Below, piece after piece: positions 43,953-53,767 of a DNA stretch of 64,000 nucleotides (position 1 is the stretch's first letter; each line of letters opens with the position of its first letter). The notes beneath the pieces were generated by a model. That model was not told the DNA's origin. It saw nothing but the letters and a program-made list of their open reading frames with translations, and ran no database searches. Made by a program: the position numbers and the translations under genes. This DNA is from Magnetococcales bacterium (GTDB lineage Bacteria > Pseudomonadota > Magnetococcia > Magnetococcales > Magnetaquicoccaceae), in NCBI GenBank assembly GCA_015231375.1, contig JADGBT010000023.1, forward strand, positions 1 to 64,000, read 5' to 3'.

Positions 43953-46900
43953 ATGCTGCGCGCATTCCTGGGCAATCATGTGCTGGCCAATCTGGCCTTC
44001 GGTCTGGTGTTGCTGTTGGGTTTTCTGGCCTATGGCCTGTTGCCGAGACAGCAGGATCCGGACATGAACTTCAACTGGATCAGCATTGTCACCATTCTGC
44101 CCGGCGCCGCCGCCGAGGACGTGGAAAAACTGGTCACCGATCCACTGGAAGAGGCCCTGCAAAACATCCCGGATATCCGGTTCGTCATGTCCGGCAGCAG
44201 CGACGCCACCTCCAGCATGCTGGTGCGCTTCAACGAGATGGATGATCGCACCTTCGACAAGCGCATCGCCGACCTGCGCCGGGAAATCAGCGCCAAACAA
44301 CGGGAACTCCCCAGCGAAGCGGAAGATCCGGTGATTCTGGAGATCACCAGCGCCAACGGCTGGCCCACGGTGATGGCCGTGGTCACCGGCGAGGCGGACG
44401 ACGAAACGCTGCGGCAACAGGCCCGCCGGGTCCAAAAGGATCTGGAAGGGATCCAGGGCGTGGATTCGGTGCTGGCTTTGGGATTGAAGGATCCGGAGAT
44501 CCAGGTGCGTTTCGATCCGCTGCAACTGGCGGTGCTGGGAGTGGATCCCACCCGGGTGGCCAATACGGTCAGCGCCCGGTTTCGCGATCTGGCGGGTGGT
44601 TCGGTGGCCATGGGAGAAGGCAACCGGCTGCTGCGCTATCAAGGCACCACCCCGGACCCGGCGGAACTGTCCACCTGGCCCATCGTGGGCCGCGAAGGGG
44701 AGTTGCAACTCAATCAGGTGGCGGAAGTGGTGCGCGACCGGAAAAAAGCCGACCGGGCGGTACGCTACCAGGGCAAACCGGCGGTGCTGCTGACCGTGAC
44801 CAAACGACCCGGCGTCAACTCCCTGGAACTGACCAGCCGGATCCGCGCCTATCTGGAACAGCGTCAGACCCTCAAAGAACAGACCGGGGTGCAGACCCTG
44901 CTGGCGGACGATCAGACCTCCATGGTGCAAAACGCCCTGTCGATCATGGAGAGCAACGCCCTTTTCGGTCTGGTGATGGTGTTTCTGACCATCTGGCTGT
45001 TTCTGGGGCTGCGCATCTCGATGCTGGTAAGCCTGGGGGTACCCTTCGCCCTGGCGGGCACTTTCATTCTGCTGCACGCCTTTGGCCACACGTTGAACGT
45101 CATGGCGCTGCTGGGGGTGGTCATCGCCCTGGGCATGCTGGTGGATGACGCGGTGGTGGTGGTGGAAGCCATCTCCTGTCGGCTGGCCCAGGGACGCAAA
45201 GCCATGGACGCCGTCATCGACGGCTTGCAAGAGGTGGCCATTCCGGTGGCCTCGTCGTCGTTGACCACCATGGCGGCCTTTCTGCCGCTGATGCTGTTGC
45301 CGGGCATTCTCGGCAAGTTCATGCGGGTGATCCCCATGGTGGTCTCGATCGCCCTGGTCATCAGTCTGGTGGAGGCGTTCTGGATGCTGCCCGCCCACGT
45401 GGCGGCCATGCGCTGGCATCACGACCGTCCCCCCACCCGCATGGAACTCTGGCGCGCGCGCTGGATGCACCGCATCCGCATCCGCTACATCCAGATGTTG
45501 GTTCCGGTGTTGCGCCGCCCCCGTCTGTCGATGGGACTTTCCCTGCTGGGACTGGCCATGGCCATCGGCGTGGTGGCCACGGGCCAGTTGAAGGTGGACT
45601 TCTTCGCCATGGATCCGATGCCGCTGTTTTACGTCAACGTCAAGATGCCCGCCGGCGCCTCCCTGGAACACACCATGACCACCACCCTGGAAGCGGAAAA
45701 GCGGGTCTGGAGCGGCTTGAAACCCGAAGAGGTGCGGGCCGTGGTCCCCTACGCCGGGCAGATGATGACCGATACCGCTCCGCTGTTCGGGGATCGCTTC
45801 GGTCAGATTCTGGTCAGCCTGACTCCCGACAGCCAGAAACGCCGTTCGGTGGCGGAGATCATCGCCGGCATGCGCGCCTCGGTGCTGGCCACGCCGGGAC
45901 CGGATCAGATCACCTTTCTGCCCATCTCCGGAGGGCCGCCGGTGACCAAACCAATCAGCGTCAAGGTGCGGGGGGATGAGATGGAAGCGTTGCGCTCCGC
46001 CACGGCCGCGATCAAGACCATTTTAGGCACCATGCCCGAAATCAGCGACATCAGCGACAATTTCACCCTGGGAAGCCGGGAACTGGTGTTGCGTCCCGAT
46101 TCCGACGCGGTGCGTCGCGCCGGTCTGGACGCCAACATGATTCCCCGTCTCACCCGACTGCTGGCCGACGGCGAGATCGCCGCCACCTTCCAGCATCAAG
46201 GCGAACAGGTGAAAGTCCGGGTGCTGGCCCGACCGGTCCATCCCCACGGAGTGGAAGAGATCCTGAATCTCCCGGTGGCCCTGCCCGGCGGCGGCTCCAC
46301 CACGCTGGACACCTTGACTCATCACGAAACCCGGCAAGGGGTGGACACCATCCATCACTACAACTTCCGACGCGCCATCACCGTGGAGGCGGAACTGGAT
46401 CGCGCCCGCATGGACGTGGTCACCGCCAACGCGCACCTGAAACAGGAATGGGCCAAAATCCAATCCCGCTTTCCGGGCGTGGATCTGGATTTCTCCGGCA
46501 TGCTCGACGACATCCACGAAGCCATCGATGCCATTCTGATGCTGTTTCTGTTCGGTTTCGGGCTGTTGTATCTGATTTTAGGCACCCAGTTCAAAAGTTA
46601 CTTCCAGCCCCTACTGATCCTGACCACGGTGATCATGGCCTTTGTCGGGGTGGTGTGCGGCTTGTTGATCACCGGACACCCCTTGAGTCTGTACACCCTG
46701 TATGGCGTGGTGGCCCTGTCGGGAATCGCGGTCAACTCCGCCATCGTGCTGATCGCCGCCGCCAACGACCGACGCCAGGAGGGCATGAAACCGCTGCACG
46801 CCATGATCTACGCCGCCCGTCGCCGGGTGGTGCCGATCCTGATCACCTCGATCACCACCATTGCCGGTCTGTCGTCGCTGGCCATGGGCCTGGGCGGAAA

Positions 46901-47042
46901 ATCCCTGCTCTGGGGACCGGTGGCCACGGCCATCGTCTGGGGACTGGCCTTTTCCACACTGTTGACGCTGTTTCTGATTCCGCTGCTTTATCTGGTTTTC
47001 ATGGGAGGGAAGATCGGCAAGAAGCAAGTCCGGGGAGTTTGA
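43953..47042 (+). CDS. RND family efflux permease, system 2
   Basis: Inner-membrane transporter of 1029 residues with twelve predicted helices. TM4 keeps the proton-relay aspartates (LGMLVDDAVVVVEA). In TM10 the usual lysine position reads GIAVNSAIVLI, so the lysine of AcrB and of system 1 is absent, as in several other RND branches. GGAG precedes the ATG. It is only distantly similar to system 1 and is a separate acquisition or old paralogue. Confidence 0.94.
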   Translation: MLRAFLGNHVLANLAFGLVLLLGFLAYGLLPRQQDPDMNFNWISIVTILPGAAAEDVEKLVTDPLEEALQNIPDIRFVMSGSSDATSSMLVRFNEMDDRTFDKRIADLRREISAKQRELPSEAEDPVILEITSANGWPTVMAVVTGEADDETLRQQARRVQKDLEGIQGVDSVLALGLKDPEIQVRFDPLQLAVLGVDPTRVANTVSARFRDLAGGSVAMGEGNRLLRYQGTTPDPAELSTWPIVGREGELQLNQVAEVVRDRKKADRAVRYQGKPAVLLTVTKRPGVNSLELTSRIRAYLEQRQTLKEQTGVQTLLADDQTSMVQNALSIMESNALFGLVMVFLTIWLFLGLRISMLVSLGVPFALAGTFILLHAFGHTLNVMALLGVVIALGMLVDDAVVVVEAISCRLAQGRKAMDAVIDGLQEVAIPVASSSLTTMAAFLPLMLLPGILGKFMRVIPMVVSIALVISLVEAFWMLPAHVAAMRWHHDRPPTRMELWRARWMHRIRIRYIQMLVPVLRRPRLSMGLSLLGLAMAIGVVATGQLKVDFFAMDPMPLFYVNVKMPAGASLEHTMTTTLEAEKRVWSGLKPEEVRAVVPYAGQMMTDTAPLFGDRFGQILVSLTPDSQKRRSVAEIIAGMRASVLATPGPDQITFLPISGGPPVTKPISVKVRGDEMEALRSATAAIKTILGTMPEISDISDNFTLGSRELVLRPDSDAVRRAGLDANMIPRLTRLLADGEIAATFQHQGEQVKVRVLARPVHPHGVEEILNLPVALPGGGSTTLDTLTHHETRQGVDTIHHYNFRRAITVEAELDRARMDVVTANAHLKQEWAKIQSRFPGVDLDFSGMLDDIHEAIDAILMLFLFGFGLLYLILGTQFKSYFQPLLILTTVIMAFVGVVCGLLITGHPLSLYTLYGVVALSGIAVNSAIVLIAAANDRRQEGMKPLHAMIYAARRRVVPILITSITTIAGLSSLAMGLGGKSLLWGPVATAIVWGLAFSTLLTLFLIPLLYLVFMGGKIGKKQVRGV

Positions 47043-47082
47043 CGATATCTGTCCGGCTGTCCGGCTCCCTGGTCCGGCTTGC

Positions 47083-47553
47083 CTATTTGGACTTTCCGGC
47101 AGAAGACTCCGAAAACTGCATGATCATGCTTTGACCATCTTCAAGCTCCTGGGAACTCATGGCGCGTCCCAGGATGTCGCGATTCTCGGCGGCGTCCTTG
47201 TTGCCCTTGAGGGCGGCGAGGTGGTAATAGGCATAGGCATAGGCTTTGTCCTTCTTGTTTCTCAGGCCGCCGATCACCTTGTGTTCATACATGATGCCCA
47301 ATTTGTTCTGGGCATCCGGCAGACCTTGCGCGGCGGACTTGTGGAACCAGTCCCAGGCTTTCTTGAGATCTTTCTTGACCCCGTCGCCGCTTTCGTACAT
47401 CAAACCCAGATTGTATTGGGCATGCGCATCCCCGAAGGTGGCCGCCACGCGGATGAACAGCGTATCCACGAAACCGGCGCAATGGCCTTGGTTGCCCATC
47501 GGCACCAACACGGCCACGCCCACGATCCAGACCAAGATCAAGAGACGCTTCAT
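47083..47553 (-). CDS. Sel1-repeat periplasmic protein
   Basis: Exported protein of 156 residues. A signal peptide covers about 1-25. Two to three Sel1/TPR-like helical repeats follow (AHAQYNLGLMYESGDGV, DAQNKLGIMYEHKV, AYAYYHLAALKGNKDA), used for protein contacts. The start at 47553 after AGGTGG fits the signal; a longer frame does not. No clear partner. It is convergent with the RND permease. Confidence 0.85.
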   Translation of the reverse strand: MKRLLILVWIVGVAVLVPMGNQGHCAGFVDTLFIRVAATFGDAHAQYNLGLMYESGDGVKKDLKKAWDWFHKSAAQGLPDAQNKLGIMYEHKVIGGLRNKKDKAYAYAYYHLAALKGNKDAAENRDILGRAMSSQELEDGQSMIMQFSESSAGKSK

Positions 47554-47641
47554 GGAAGCCACCTGTTCCTGAAAAGACGACAAGGAACCCGATTGATTGA
47601 TTCCGGCGGGATCCTTGTGACGATCACCGATTTCGAAAGCG

Positions 47642-48187
47642 TCACACCAGAGGCGGTCCGGGAGTCCACCAGGTATGGACAGCCGGAAGCCCCCGATAGC
47701 GTTGATTTTCGTCCATGCCATACCCGACCAGACGCACATCCGGCACTTCATACCCCAAAAAGTCCAACGGCAACGGGTCGGGATCGTTGACGGTCTTGTG
47801 CAGCAACACCGCGACGCGAATGGAGGCGGGACGACACTCCCCCAGCAGCCAGCGGTGCAGACGTTTCAGGCTGCCACCGCTGTCCATGAGGATGTCCACC
47901 AGGATCACATGGCGATTGCGGATGAACGCCTGATCTTCCACGGTCATCACCACGCGCGCGTCCAGGGAACGGGCATGCACGAACACCACCGGAATCGGCC
48001 TGGACAAGGCGCGCAGCAGATCGCTTCCGAACACGAACGCCCCTTTGAGCACCACCACCAGCACCGGTTCCTCCCCCGGGGGGGACGGATCGATCACTTC
48101 CCGATCGATCCTCCGCGCCATTTCGACCACGGCCTCGCGAATGCGTTCGGCATCCAACATCAGCGTCAGGTGTTCCAATGGCTCCAT
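47642..48187 (-). CDS. hpt: hypoxanthine phosphoribosyltransferase (atypical PRPP motif)
   Basis: Purine-salvage enzyme of 181 residues. VVVLKGAFVFGSDLLRAL and VEDQAF-type loops fit HPRT. The PRPP-binding motif reads VILVDILMDSGGSL, whereas the family has two adjacent acidic residues before the two hydrophobics; here the second is isoleucine. The start at 48187 follows GGGAGGG. It is 20 bp after accC and probably co-transcribed. A related phosphoribosyltransferase with other specificity is possible. Confidence 0.8.
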   Translation of the reverse strand: MEPLEHLTLMLDAERIREAVVEMARRIDREVIDPSPPGEEPVLVVVLKGAFVFGSDLLRALSRPIPVVFVHARSLDARVVMTVEDQAFIRNRHVILVDILMDSGGSLKRLHRWLLGECRPASIRVAVLLHKTVNDPDPLPLDFLGYEVPDVRLVGYGMDENQRYRGLPAVHTWWTPGPPLV

Positions 48188-48207
48188 CTGGCAACCCTCC
48201 CGGACCA

Positions 48208-49557
48208 TCAACCGTCCCGTTTGAGGAAACGACTCAGGAAATTCAGATCATAGCGACCCCGCACGAACGCCCCATCCCGCAGGATGCGCTGATGCAGCGG
48301 CAAGGTGGTCTTGACCCCGCCGATCACATATTCGTCCAAGGCGCGCCGCATGCGGGCCACGGCTTCGGTGCGGTCCGCGCCGTGAACGATCAGCTTGCTG
48401 ATGAGCGAATCGTAATACGGAGGAATCCGGTATCCGGCGTAGGCTCCGGAATCGACCCGCACCCCGCCGCCTCCCGGCGGATGATACTCGGTGATCAGAC
48501 CCGGAGACGGGATGAAGCGTTCCGGATCTTCGGCGTTGATGCGGCATTCGATGGCGTGCCCGGTGAAACGCACCTGCTCCTGGGTGATGGCCAGGGGCAG
48601 TCCGGCGGCCACGCGGATCTGTTCTTTGACCAGATCCAATCCCGTGACCATTTCGGTCACCGGATGTTCCACCTGGATGCGGGTGTTGACCTCGATGAAG
48701 TGGAACTTGCCTTCGGATTGGAGAAACTCGAAGGTGCCGGCACCGGTATAACCCACAGCCAGCGCCGCCTTGGTGGCCAGCAGTCCGAGATGATTCCGCT
48801 CTTCGGGGGTGACCATGGGAGAGGGGGATTCTTCCAGGATCTTTTGATGCCGCCGTTGCAGCGAACAGTCACGCTCGCCCAGATGAATGGCGTGACCGTG
48901 TTTGTCCGCCAGGATCTGGATTTCGACATGACGCGGATTTCTCAAGAACTTTTCGATATAGACCTCGTTGTTCTTGAAGAACTGCTGGGCCTCGTTGCGC
49001 GCGACCGTGTAACTGTTGATCAAGGCCGCGTCGGTATGGACCACCTTCATGCCGCGACCGCCACCGCCGCCGGCGGCCTTGATGATCACCGGGAAACCGA
49101 TCTCGCGCGCGATTTTCAGGGCCATCTCTTCGTTGGGCACCGCGCTTGAGGAGCCTTGCACCACCGGCACACCCGCCTCGATCATGGCCTGACGGGCCCG
49201 CACCTTGTCTCCGAGCAGACGGATCACCTCCGGTTCGGGACCGATGAAGGTCAGGCCGGAAGCCTGGATGATCTCGGCAAAGGCGGCGTTTTCGGAGAGA
49301 AAACCGTATCCCGGATGGATCGCCTGGGTATCGGTGATCTCAGCGGCGGCCATGATCGCCGCCACGTTGAGATAGGAGTCCATGGAGGCCGGGGGACCGA
49401 TGCAGACCGATTCATCCGCCAGTTTGACGTGCATGGCCTCGGCGTCCGCCGAAGAGTGGACCGCCACGGTCTGGATACCCAGCTCCTTGCAGGCGCGATG
49501 GACCCGCAAGGCGATCTCGCCACGGTTGGCGATCAGGATTTTATTGAACATGGGCAT
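48208..49557 (-). CDS. accC: biotin carboxylase subunit of acetyl-CoA carboxylase
   Basis: Enzyme of 449 residues that carboxylates biotin on AccB with ATP and bicarbonate, first step of fatty-acid synthesis. The N-terminal [14 protein letters not shown], glycine loop [23 protein letters not shown] and [14 protein letters not shown] are classical. Start at 49557 or the Met two codons later. It follows accB by one base, the normal order. Confidence 0.97.
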   Translation of the reverse strand: MPMFNKILIANRGEIALRVHRACKELGIQTVAVHSSADAEAMHVKLADESVCIGPPASMDSYLNVAAIMAAAEITDTQAIHPGYGFLSENAAFAEIIQASGLTFIGPEPEVIRLLGDKVRARQAMIEAGVPVVQGSSSAVPNEEMALKIAREIGFPVIIKAAGGGGGRGMKVVHTDAALINSYTVARNEAQQFFKNNEVYIEKFLRNPRHVEIQILADKHGHAIHLGERDCSLQRRHQKILEESPSPMVTPEERNHLGLLATKAALAVGYTGAGTFEFLQSEGKFHFIEVNTRIQVEHPVTEMVTGLDLVKEQIRVAAGLPLAITQEQVRFTGHAIECRINAEDPERFIPSPGLITEYHPPGGGGVRVDSGAYAGYRIPPYYDSLISKLIVHGADRTEAVARMRRALDEYVIGGVKTTLPLHQRILRDGAFVRGRYDLNFLSRFLKRDG

Positions 49558-49558
49558 G

Positions 49559-50041
49559 TCAGCTCGGCTCGACCAAAAACATCTCTTCCCCATATTCCAC
49601 CGGGGTGGCATTTTCCTTGATGATGCTCACCACCCGGCCACTCACTTCCGATTCGATTTCGTTCATGAGTTTCATGGCTTCGATGATGCACACCACCTGT
49701 CCTTTTTTCACCATGTCCCCGAGCTTCACGAAGGGCGCGGACTCGGGAGAGGCGGCCTTGTAGAAGGTGCCCACCATGGGAGCGGTGATGGCGAGCGTGG
49801 TCTCTCTGGTCTCTCCGGCGGAAGAGGACGGCACGAACGACGCCGGAGGGGGCAGAGCCACGGCCGGCACCGCGTACTGGGCCGGACGGGCCACGAACGG
49901 GGCCGGAGCCGCCACCGGCGGAGCGGGCTGGGCGCGAGTGATGCGCAGGGTGCGCCCATCCTCTTTGATTTCCACCTCGGCCACGTCCGTATCGGACAGA
50001 AACCGGATGAATTGACGAATTTCTCTCAGATCAAAAGCCAT
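49559..50041 (-). CDS. accB: biotin carboxyl carrier protein of acetyl-CoA carboxylase
   Basis: Carrier of 160 residues. N-terminal helical segment, an Ala/Pro-rich linker (about 37-75) and a C-terminal biotinyl domain with the biotinylated lysine 124 in [16 protein letters not shown] supports the ATG at 50041. Lies between aroQ and accC in a compact operon. Confidence 0.97.
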   Translation of the reverse strand: MAFDLREIRQFIRFLSDTDVAEVEIKEDGRTLRITRAQPAPPVAAPAPFVARPAQYAVPAVALPPPASFVPSSSAGETRETTLAITAPMVGTFYKAASPESAPFVKLGDMVKKGQVVCIIEAMKLMNEIESEVSGRVVSIIKENATPVEYGEEMFLVEPS

Positions 50042-50058
50042 ATTGAACTTCCTTTGTT

Positions 50059-50529
50059 TCAAGGCCCGACCCTGGCGACGAGGTGACGCACCACGGCGTC
50101 CAGGGCATAAAGATAACCGTCCGCACCCAATCCCGCAATCACCCCTTCGGCGATATCGCTGATGTACGAATGATGCCGAAACGCCTCGCGCCGGTGAATG
50201 TTGCTCAAATGGACCTCCATCACCGGGAGGTTCACGGCCAGCAACGCGTCACGAATGGCAATCGAGGTGTGGGTGTAAGCCGCAGGATTGATGATGATCC
50301 CATCCACCACGCCCATGGCGGCCTGAATCCGCTCCACCAACTCCCCCTCATGGTTGGACTGATGAAAATCGATTTCGACTCCCAGGGATTCGGCTTTGCG
50401 ACGACAGGCCGATTCGATGTCGGCCAGGGTCATGGCGCCGTAGATCCCGGTTTCGCGTCTGCCCAGAAGATTCAGGTTGGGACCGTTGATCACCAGAATA
50501 CGCCAAGGTGGCGCAGAAGTCCCGTTCAT
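50059..50529 (-). CDS. aroQ: type II 3-dehydroquinate dehydratase
   Basis: Shikimate-pathway enzyme of 156 residues. [18 protein letters not shown] carries the catalytic tyrosine and arginine loop; [11 protein letters not shown] and [12 protein letters not shown] (the latter with the active-site histidine) are conserved. AAGGAGG precedes the ATG at 50529. The accB gene follows 17 bp later, a frequent bacterial pairing. Overlaps the upstream unknown gene by ATGA. Confidence 0.96.
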   Translation of the reverse strand: MNGTSAPPWRILVINGPNLNLLGRRETGIYGAMTLADIESACRRKAESLGVEIDFHQSNHEGELVERIQAAMGVVDGIIINPAAYTHTSIAIRDALLAVNLPVMEVHLSNIHRREAFRHHSYISDIAEGVIAGLGADGYLYALDAVVRHLVARVGP

Positions 50530-51125
50530 TGTGATCCTCCTTCCGGCCACGCGCCCTGCCACGCTTCCAGACGACCGATCCAGCGTTGCGTCCGCGCGTG
50601 ACTTCTAGGGGGGAGTTGTTCCAGCCGGGTCGCCAGGGACTCCAGGCGGGCCACGCGACGACGGGGGCTGTCCAAACGCCAATCGGCGCGACGCTCCCCA
50701 AGCCGTTGCAGCCAGGACTCCAGCTTCCGGATCCGCTCCGACTCCCCGACCGCCTCCGACTTCCGCTCCAACGCCCCGACCCGCTCCGACTCCGCCGGGA
50801 CCGCCTCCGACCAGCGTCGCGACCAGGACTCCAGACGCCGGACCGCCTCGGCGTCGGCATGGAGTTGATCCAGCACCCGGTTGGCGCGACGATAGGCCGC
50901 CAGAGGCGCGGCGCCGAACTGTCCGAGAGCGGTTTGCACCTGTCGATCCCAGCGTTCCGGATCCAGGCCCATCAGCCGTCCGAGCACCAGCCAGCGGGCC
51001 GCGACCTCGGGAGCGGCGGCGATGAGGGAGTCCAGCAACTCTCCGGCCTCGACGAGGCGTTGGTCGCGCACCAGTCGCGGCAAGGCGGCAAGCTTGAACT
51101 CCAGCGATTCGTGATCCTCGACCAT
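50526..51125 (-). CDS. helical protein of unknown function coupled to aroQ
   Basis: Protein of 199 residues, rich in Arg, Glu and Ala, predicted almost wholly helical with a probable coiled coil in the middle (repeated RxLESWxxR units at about 98-105 and 132-140). No family is recognised. The ATG at 51125 follows GAGGGA; the frame extends 35 codons further. It heads the aroQ-accB-accC-hpt group and is coupled to aroQ. Confidence 0.6.
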   Translation of the reverse strand: MVEDHESLEFKLAALPRLVRDQRLVEAGELLDSLIAAAPEVAARWLVLGRLMGLDPERWDRQVQTALGQFGAAPLAAYRRANRVLDQLHADAEAVRRLESWSRRWSEAVPAESERVGALERKSEAVGESERIRKLESWLQRLGERRADWRLDSPRRRVARLESLATRLEQLPPRSHARTQRWIGRLEAWQGAWPEGGSQ

Positions 51126-51333
51126 GCGTCCCTCGAAAAGAGTCCTTGCGCACCAAACGGACAACGCCGACAATATCGTCTGGCTGTCCGGGGGGCGGAC
51201 CCAGCGCTCGATGTCGCCCTGCCAGCACACAGACCCGTCACCAGTTTATCGAAATTCAACCTGCGAAGGCAACGGATTGTAAACGATTGTCGCGTCATGC
51301 GCCATCGTACACGATGACCCGGAGAAAAATGAG

Positions 51334-52317
51334 ATGCGCATCCAGCTCAATGGCGAAACCACCGACCTCACCGAATCCCTCACCGTTGCCGGACTGCTGG
51401 AGCATCTGCGTTTCGATGCCGGGCGCGTGGCCGTGGAACGCAATCTGGAAGTGGTGCCCAGAGAACACTATGCCACCACGCGCCTGACCGAAGCGGATCG
51501 GGTGGAGATTGTCCATTTCATCGGTGGCGGCATGGAAGCGGTGGAGGCCGATCCCCTGGTGATCGCGGGACGGCGTTTCAAGAGTCGTCTGCTGGTGGGG
51601 ACCGGGAAATACAAGGATTTCGAGGAGACGGCCCAGGCCGTGGCCGCCTCCGGAGCGGAGATCGTGACCGTGGCGGTGCGCCGGGTGAATGTCAGCGATC
51701 CCAAGGCGCCGATGCTGACCGATTATCTGGATCCGAAGCGTTATCTGTATCTGCCCAACACGGCGGGTTGTTTCACCGCCGACGAAGCGGTGCGCACCTT
51801 GCGGCTGGCCCGCGAGGCGGGAGGCTGGAATCTGGTGAAACTGGAGGTGCTGTCCGATCCCAAATACCTGTGGCCCAACAATCCGGAAACTCTGCTCGCC
51901 GCCGAGAAACTGATCGCCGAAGGGTTCGAGGTGATGGTCTACACCACCGATGATCCGTATTTATGCAAACGGTTCGAGGAGATGGGCTGCGTGGCGGTGA
52001 TGCCCCTGGCCGCCCCCATCGGATCCGGCCTGGGGGTGCGCAATCCCTACACCATCAAGATCATCATCGAAGAGGCCAAGGTGCCGGTGCTGGTGGACGC
52101 GGGCGTGGGATGCGCCTCGGACGCGGCCTACGCCATGGAACTGGGATGCGATGGCGTGCTGATGAACACCGCCATCGCCGGAGCCAGGGATCCGATTCTG
52201 ATGGCCACGGCCATGAAAAAGGCGGTGGAGGCGGGACGGGCCTCGTACCGGGCGGGACGCATTCCCCGCAAGCTCTACGCCTCGGCGTCCAGCCCCCTGG
52301 ACGGCCTCTTCTTTTGA
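51334..52317 (+). CDS. thiSG: fused sulfur carrier ThiS / thiazole synthase ThiG
   Basis: Thiamine-biosynthesis protein of 327 residues. Residues 1-66 are a ThiS ubiquitin-like carrier ending in IGGG; without a stop the chain continues into ThiG (about 76-327), with Schiff-base Lys169 in NLVKLEV and the C-terminal phosphate site (ADAGVG-like [23 protein letters not shown]). Such fusions are known, but ThiS must end in a free GG for thiocarboxylation. A Met directly after the GGG (residue 67) could start a separate ThiG, but a free ThiS would still need cleavage. Confidence 0.93.
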   Translation: MRIQLNGETTDLTESLTVAGLLEHLRFDAGRVAVERNLEVVPREHYATTRLTEADRVEIVHFIGGGMEAVEADPLVIAGRRFKSRLLVGTGKYKDFEETAQAVAASGAEIVTVAVRRVNVSDPKAPMLTDYLDPKRYLYLPNTAGCFTADEAVRTLRLAREAGGWNLVKLEVLSDPKYLWPNNPETLLAAEKLIAEGFEVMVYTTDDPYLCKRFEEMGCVAVMPLAAPIGSGLGVRNPYTIKIIIEEAKVPVLVDAGVGCASDAAYAMELGCDGVLMNTAIAGARDPILMATAMKKAVEAGRASYRAGRIPRKLYASASSPLDGLFF

Positions 52318-52319
52318 AC

Positions 52320-52874
52320 ATGGAACCCCTGGACACCCCCAATCCCCCGGTGTGGGACTGCCGCTGGCCCGATCCGGTCGCCCTGAAGGTGAGCGCCACA
52401 CGCATTCTGCGCGATCTGCCGGAAGAGTCTCCGCAACTCAACCGGAAACTGGCCATCACCGTGGAAATGGAACTCAACGACGACTACAGCGGCGAGATCC
52501 GCGCCCTGCTGGTCACCCCGTGGGCCGTGGAACGCATCCACTGGCACTCTCCCCACCAAGGCAGCGAACCGCCGATCCGCCACGCCATGGGATTGGACAC
52601 GGACGCCACCACCGGTCGGGTCGCGTCGGGCCAGGGGGTGCTGCTGGAACTCGAAGGCGGACAACTGGTGCCGGTGGTGATCGCCTGGGAACCGGAAACC
52701 GGTCACTACTTCGTCGAAACCCTGATGCATCACACCCAGGGCTACGACACCGCCCGCTCCGCACTCGACGCCGCCCTGGGAAAGGCCCCGGATCCGTCCG
52801 CCCCCCAGTCGATCACCTCCACCATGAACCGCTCCGTGAGTCGGCGCGGCTTGTTGAAATTCTGGCGCAGTTGA
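52320..52874 (+). CDS. protein of unknown function next to thiSG
   Basis: Soluble protein of 184 residues, acidic, no signal or membrane segment. The segment LLVTPWAVERIHWH faintly resembles the LVTPW motif of the HybE hydrogenase-assembly chaperones, but no hydrogenase gene is present and the rest does not obviously match. The ATG is three bases after the thiSG stop, so the genes are probably co-transcribed. Family unknown. Confidence 0.65.
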   Translation: MEPLDTPNPPVWDCRWPDPVALKVSATRILRDLPEESPQLNRKLAITVEMELNDDYSGEIRALLVTPWAVERIHWHSPHQGSEPPIRHAMGLDTDATTGRVASGQGVLLELEGGQLVPVVIAWEPETGHYFVETLMHHTQGYDTARSALDAALGKAPDPSAPQSITSTMNRSVSRRGLLKFWRS

Positions 52875-53159
52875 GTTCCTGAATATGGCACAAAACATGC
52901 TTTAACCAACCTGAACGTCAACGCGCCGTCACCTTCCAAAAAACCGGAACAAGACGACACCGTTTGAATCAACAAGACAACCTGTTGTTTCTGTATCGTT
53001 TTTGCATTTGAAGCAAAGAAAGTGCCAAGCTACTGTTCAAAAAAAACCGGGAAAAAAGAATTTTTCATGAGACTTTTCCCTATTTTTACGGTATCATGGC
53101 CAAAATGTGGTTCAAACACTTATTATCGCTTTAAATCAGTCAGCAAAGGAGACTTAATC

Positions 53160-53438
53160 ATGAAGGGTTACAAAATCTTCCCCGTTCTGTTGCTCGCTGG
53201 AGTTCTCGGTAGCACCCTGCCCGGTTGCGCCACCCAATCCGCGACTCCGGAACAGACCGCTCAGGAGATCCAAGCCGCCGAAGCCGCCCGCAATGCCCGC
53301 CTCGAAGCCGAGCGCGCCGACGCCGCCCGCATGAAAGCCGAGCGTGACGCCGAAGCCGCCCGTCAGGAAGCCGAAGCCGCCCGTCAGGAAGCCGAGCGGG
53401 TCAAGAAGACCTTCCGCAAGAGCCTGAACAAGAAGTAA
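53160..53438 (+). CDS. small Ala/Glu-rich outer-membrane lipoprotein (Lpp/OprI-like)
   Basis: Lipoprotein of 92 residues with Cys23 in LPGC. The mature part is a single heptad-like helix (EAARNARLEAERADAAR and two copies of RQEAEAA) and ends in lysine, as in Braun-type lipoproteins that can be linked to peptidoglycan. An 18-bp coding repeat lies inside it. AAGGAG precedes the ATG, and a hairpin follows the stop, fitting a strongly expressed single gene. Confidence 0.82.
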   Translation: MKGYKIFPVLLLAGVLGSTLPGCATQSATPEQTAQEIQAAEAARNARLEAERADAARMKAERDAEAARQEAEAARQEAERVKKTFRKSLNKK

Positions 53439-53590
53439 TCGCCTTCCGGCATCCCCTTTTCGGGCATGCCGGGCGAATTTATGCCGTTGACGGATACCCA
53501 GGCCATCCCGTATGGCTTTGTGAACCACATTCGTCGTTGTCAGCCGCAAGGCTCACATACAACGAACACACTCACATCAATACACGGCAC
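53439..53590 (+). terminator. hairpin region after the lipoprotein gene
   Basis: Immediately after the stop, CCGGCAT and ATGCCGG arms (about 53447-53475) form a GC-rich stem around a T-containing loop. The T-run after it is weak. It may end the lipoprotein message. The remaining bases to 53590 hold no gene I can support. Confidence 0.45.
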
Positions 53591-53639
53591 TCCGCCATGG
53601 TTTGTCACCGTTTCCATACGGACAACAAACCATGGCGGA
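53591..53639. repeat. perfect 15-bp inverted repeat
   Basis: TCCGCCATGGTTTGT at 53591-53605 is the exact inverse of 53625-53639. It lies just before a compact terminator and outside any gene, and could fold into a long RNA hairpin. Confidence 0.75.
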
Positions 53640-53654
53640 AGCTTTCAGAAAAAA

Positions 53655-53680
53655 CACCCCGGTTCCGGGGTGATTTTTTT
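53655..53680 (+). terminator. Rho-independent terminator
   Basis: A 7-bp GC-rich stem (53655-53661 with 53666-53672), GTTC loop and seven T residues. It follows the 15-bp inverted repeat at 53591-53639 and precedes the convergent asparagine-synthase-like gene. Confidence 0.8.
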
Positions 53681-53767
53681 CCTGCGCACAAGATCCCCAA
53701 GCAGTGGTTGACATTCCCGTGATTGATCCCAATTTTTCCGCGCGTCGGCTCAACGCACGAGAGGGGG

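Noticed and set aside
42774-45671. Open frame of 965 codons opposite the second RND pump
   Set aside because: It covers parts of two real genes in antisense and its His/Gln/Gly-rich translation is typical of a shadow frame.
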